In this document: in pieces, positions 63,221 through 64,000 of the stretch
How positions within the stretch are numbered: the stretch's first letter is position 1
Layout of the letters: each line of letters begins with the position of its first letter
Source of the DNA: Oscillibacter valericigenes Sjm18-20
GTDB taxonomy: Bacteria; Bacillota; Clostridia; Oscillospirales; Oscillospiraceae
Assembly (NCBI GenBank): GCA_000283575.1
Contig: AP012044.1
Coordinates: 2,294,001 to 2,358,000 of the forward strand
Direction of reading: 5' to 3'
DNA: 64,000 nucleotides
The notes under the pieces: generated by a model
The model's database searches: none
The model's input: the letters and a program-made list of their open reading frames with translations, nothing else
Told to the model about the DNA's origin: nothing
Made by a program: the position numbers and the translations under genes

Positions 63221-63823
63221 TCACGCATCCTCCTGATTTAGATTAATAGAGTCCGTATTCACTACTTGATCTGGCTCATAGCCTTCAGTTGTTTTCTGCT
63301 GATCTTCTTCAGATAGTAAATCAAACCAGTCCATTTTACAAGTGCTTATTCCTCCGCTAATGTAGCCAATGTCATCCATAGCACGGCTCAAAATTAGTTT
63401 AGTTTTAGCATCGACTTCTTCTTCTGGTCCCGAAATGTATTGATTAATTGTTTTTTCAGCTGTTCGCGCAGCGCTTTCAATGTAGTTTATATGTCGATAC
63501 GATTTTTTTGCCAGTGCTTGCTCTTGTAGCTTAAAGTCACTCTTATTAGACGCTTTGGTTAACAACCAGGAAAAAATGATACTTGAAAAAGTAGATATAG
63601 ATGCAGCTCCAAAAGCCTCCAGCTTTCCTACTGCCTGAAGAACAAATGAAGCAACTAATATTACAAGAGAAAGTAGCATGACGAATGTATCGAGTGACCA
63701 TATCCGCGCCTTAGCCTTAATTCTCATGAAAGACGCAATTGCAAATCCGAACGTTATGCTAATTACGATAATAACAACTAAATTAATCGGAGGTATCTGA
63801 ACTAGTCCGTCTTCAACTTTCAT
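63221..63823 (-). CDS. Membrane protein, candidate toxin of a Panacea-type pair
   Basis: 200 aa. Three TM helices: about 14-33, 45-67, 71-90. The remaining C-terminal 110 residues are soluble with a helical NYIESAARTAEKTINQYISG. ATG at 63823 is directly after the TAA of the upstream gene, with AAAGGGGAT before it. By analogy to PanAT systems, in which a Panacea (DUF4065) antitoxin is paired with varied toxins, some acting at membranes, this could be the toxin. Inference only. Confidence 0.65.
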   Translation of the reverse strand: MKVEDGLVQIPPINLVVIIVISITFGFAIASFMRIKAKARIWSLDTFVMLLSLVILVASFVLQAVGKLEAFGAASISTFSSIIFSWLLTKASNKSDFKLQEQALAKKSYRHINYIESAARTAEKTINQYISGPEEEVDAKTKLILSRAMDDIGYISGGISTCKMDWFDLLSEEDQQKTTEGYEPDQVVNTDSINLNQEDA

Positions 63824-64000
63824 TTACTTCTTATCCCCTTTGGGGGTCAACCTTTTTTTATAATAGTCTTTCATAGACACTGTTGAAATAGTATTTCGGC
63901 AATAGTCAGAAGGAGAGTACCCATTCCGCGCTTTTTTCCAAGGTTCTTCATTGTGCGTAAATGTTTCCAGTTCATCCCCAGAATATTTTCCATAAGTTTT
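63824..64000 (-). CDS. Panacea/DUF4065-type protein, C-terminal part (cut by window edge)
   Basis: 58 codons ending KKRLTPKGDKK; YSGDELETFTHNEEPWKKAR followed by NTISTVSMKDYY is the end of DUF4065 (Panacea, SocA/GepA-like) domains. The rest lies beyond position 64000. It abuts the membrane-protein gene without a gap. Family call is from these motifs alone. Confidence 0.65.
   Translation of the reverse strand, partial: KTYGKYSGDELETFTHNEEPWKKARNGYSPSDYCRNTISTVSMKDYYKKRLTPKGDKK

Noticed and set aside
1..64000. CRISPR arrays, rRNA genes and known riboswitches
   Set aside because: No array of spaced repeats, rRNA core sequence or recognisable riboswitch fold was seen on reading both strands.

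Overview
The window is low-GC-phylum but moderately GC-rich Firmicute DNA. The strong AGGAGG-type ribosome sites, a forespore sigma-G gene, a YlmC/YmxH sporulation protein, clostridial DUF4364 and DUF6514 genes and a Stickland-type amino-acid fermentation cluster point to an anaerobic, spore-forming gut Clostridium relative, most likely Oscillospiraceae (Oscillibacter/Dysosmobacter-like). The family assignment is inference; no 16S gene is present.

Positions 1-18.2 kb hold amino-acid catabolism. An enoyl-CoA hydratase, a family III CoA-transferase and a 2-hydroxyacyl-CoA dehydratase with its ATP-driven activator (HadAIBC/FldAIBC type) end at a strong terminator and are followed by a PAS-containing sigma-54 activator. 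On the opposite strand lie a (frameshifted) secondary transporter, an FAD oxidoreductase, a PLP aminotransferase and two D-2-hydroxyacid dehydrogenases. Together these give amino acid -> 2-oxo acid -> (R)-2-hydroxy acid -> 2-hydroxyacyl-CoA -> enoyl-CoA, the reductive Stickland branch. A divergent PucR-type regulator follows, then an Asp/Glu-racemase-like protein, a NIF3-like protein and a GATE-domain transporter.

Positions 18.3-37.1 kb are mostly core genome: an unrecognised ORF, MATE exporter/MarR pair, tsf-rpsB, ylmC, an ABC exporter, sigG, glnS, a DUF6514 gene, an operon HTH-comEC-holA-rnmV, a DUF3048 lipoprotein, DUF4364, a lipoprotein and a threonine-aldolase-like enzyme.

Positions 37.3-64 kb are accessory and heavily eroded: an MFS gene broken by a frameshift and by an IS21-family element with a visible 5-bp target duplication, a short prenyltransferase, two copies of a BlaI/BlaR1 locus (one decayed with intact operators, one intact), fused remnants of a butyrate-type CoA-transferase and ETF genes, two IS3-family elements, remnants of a conjugative element (VirD4 and Maff2), a PadR operon and a truncated HNH nuclease gene, both cut by the second IS3 element, a tRNA 3'-end remnant, several very small genes, a low-GC sigma-factor gene pair, and at the right edge the end of a Panacea (DUF4065) antitoxin-like gene directly abutting a membrane-protein gene. 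The strongest leads for new biology are that last gene pair, the duplicated VirD4 tail around a single-gene insert with an A8 frameshift, and the sigma-factor/unknown-protein pair.
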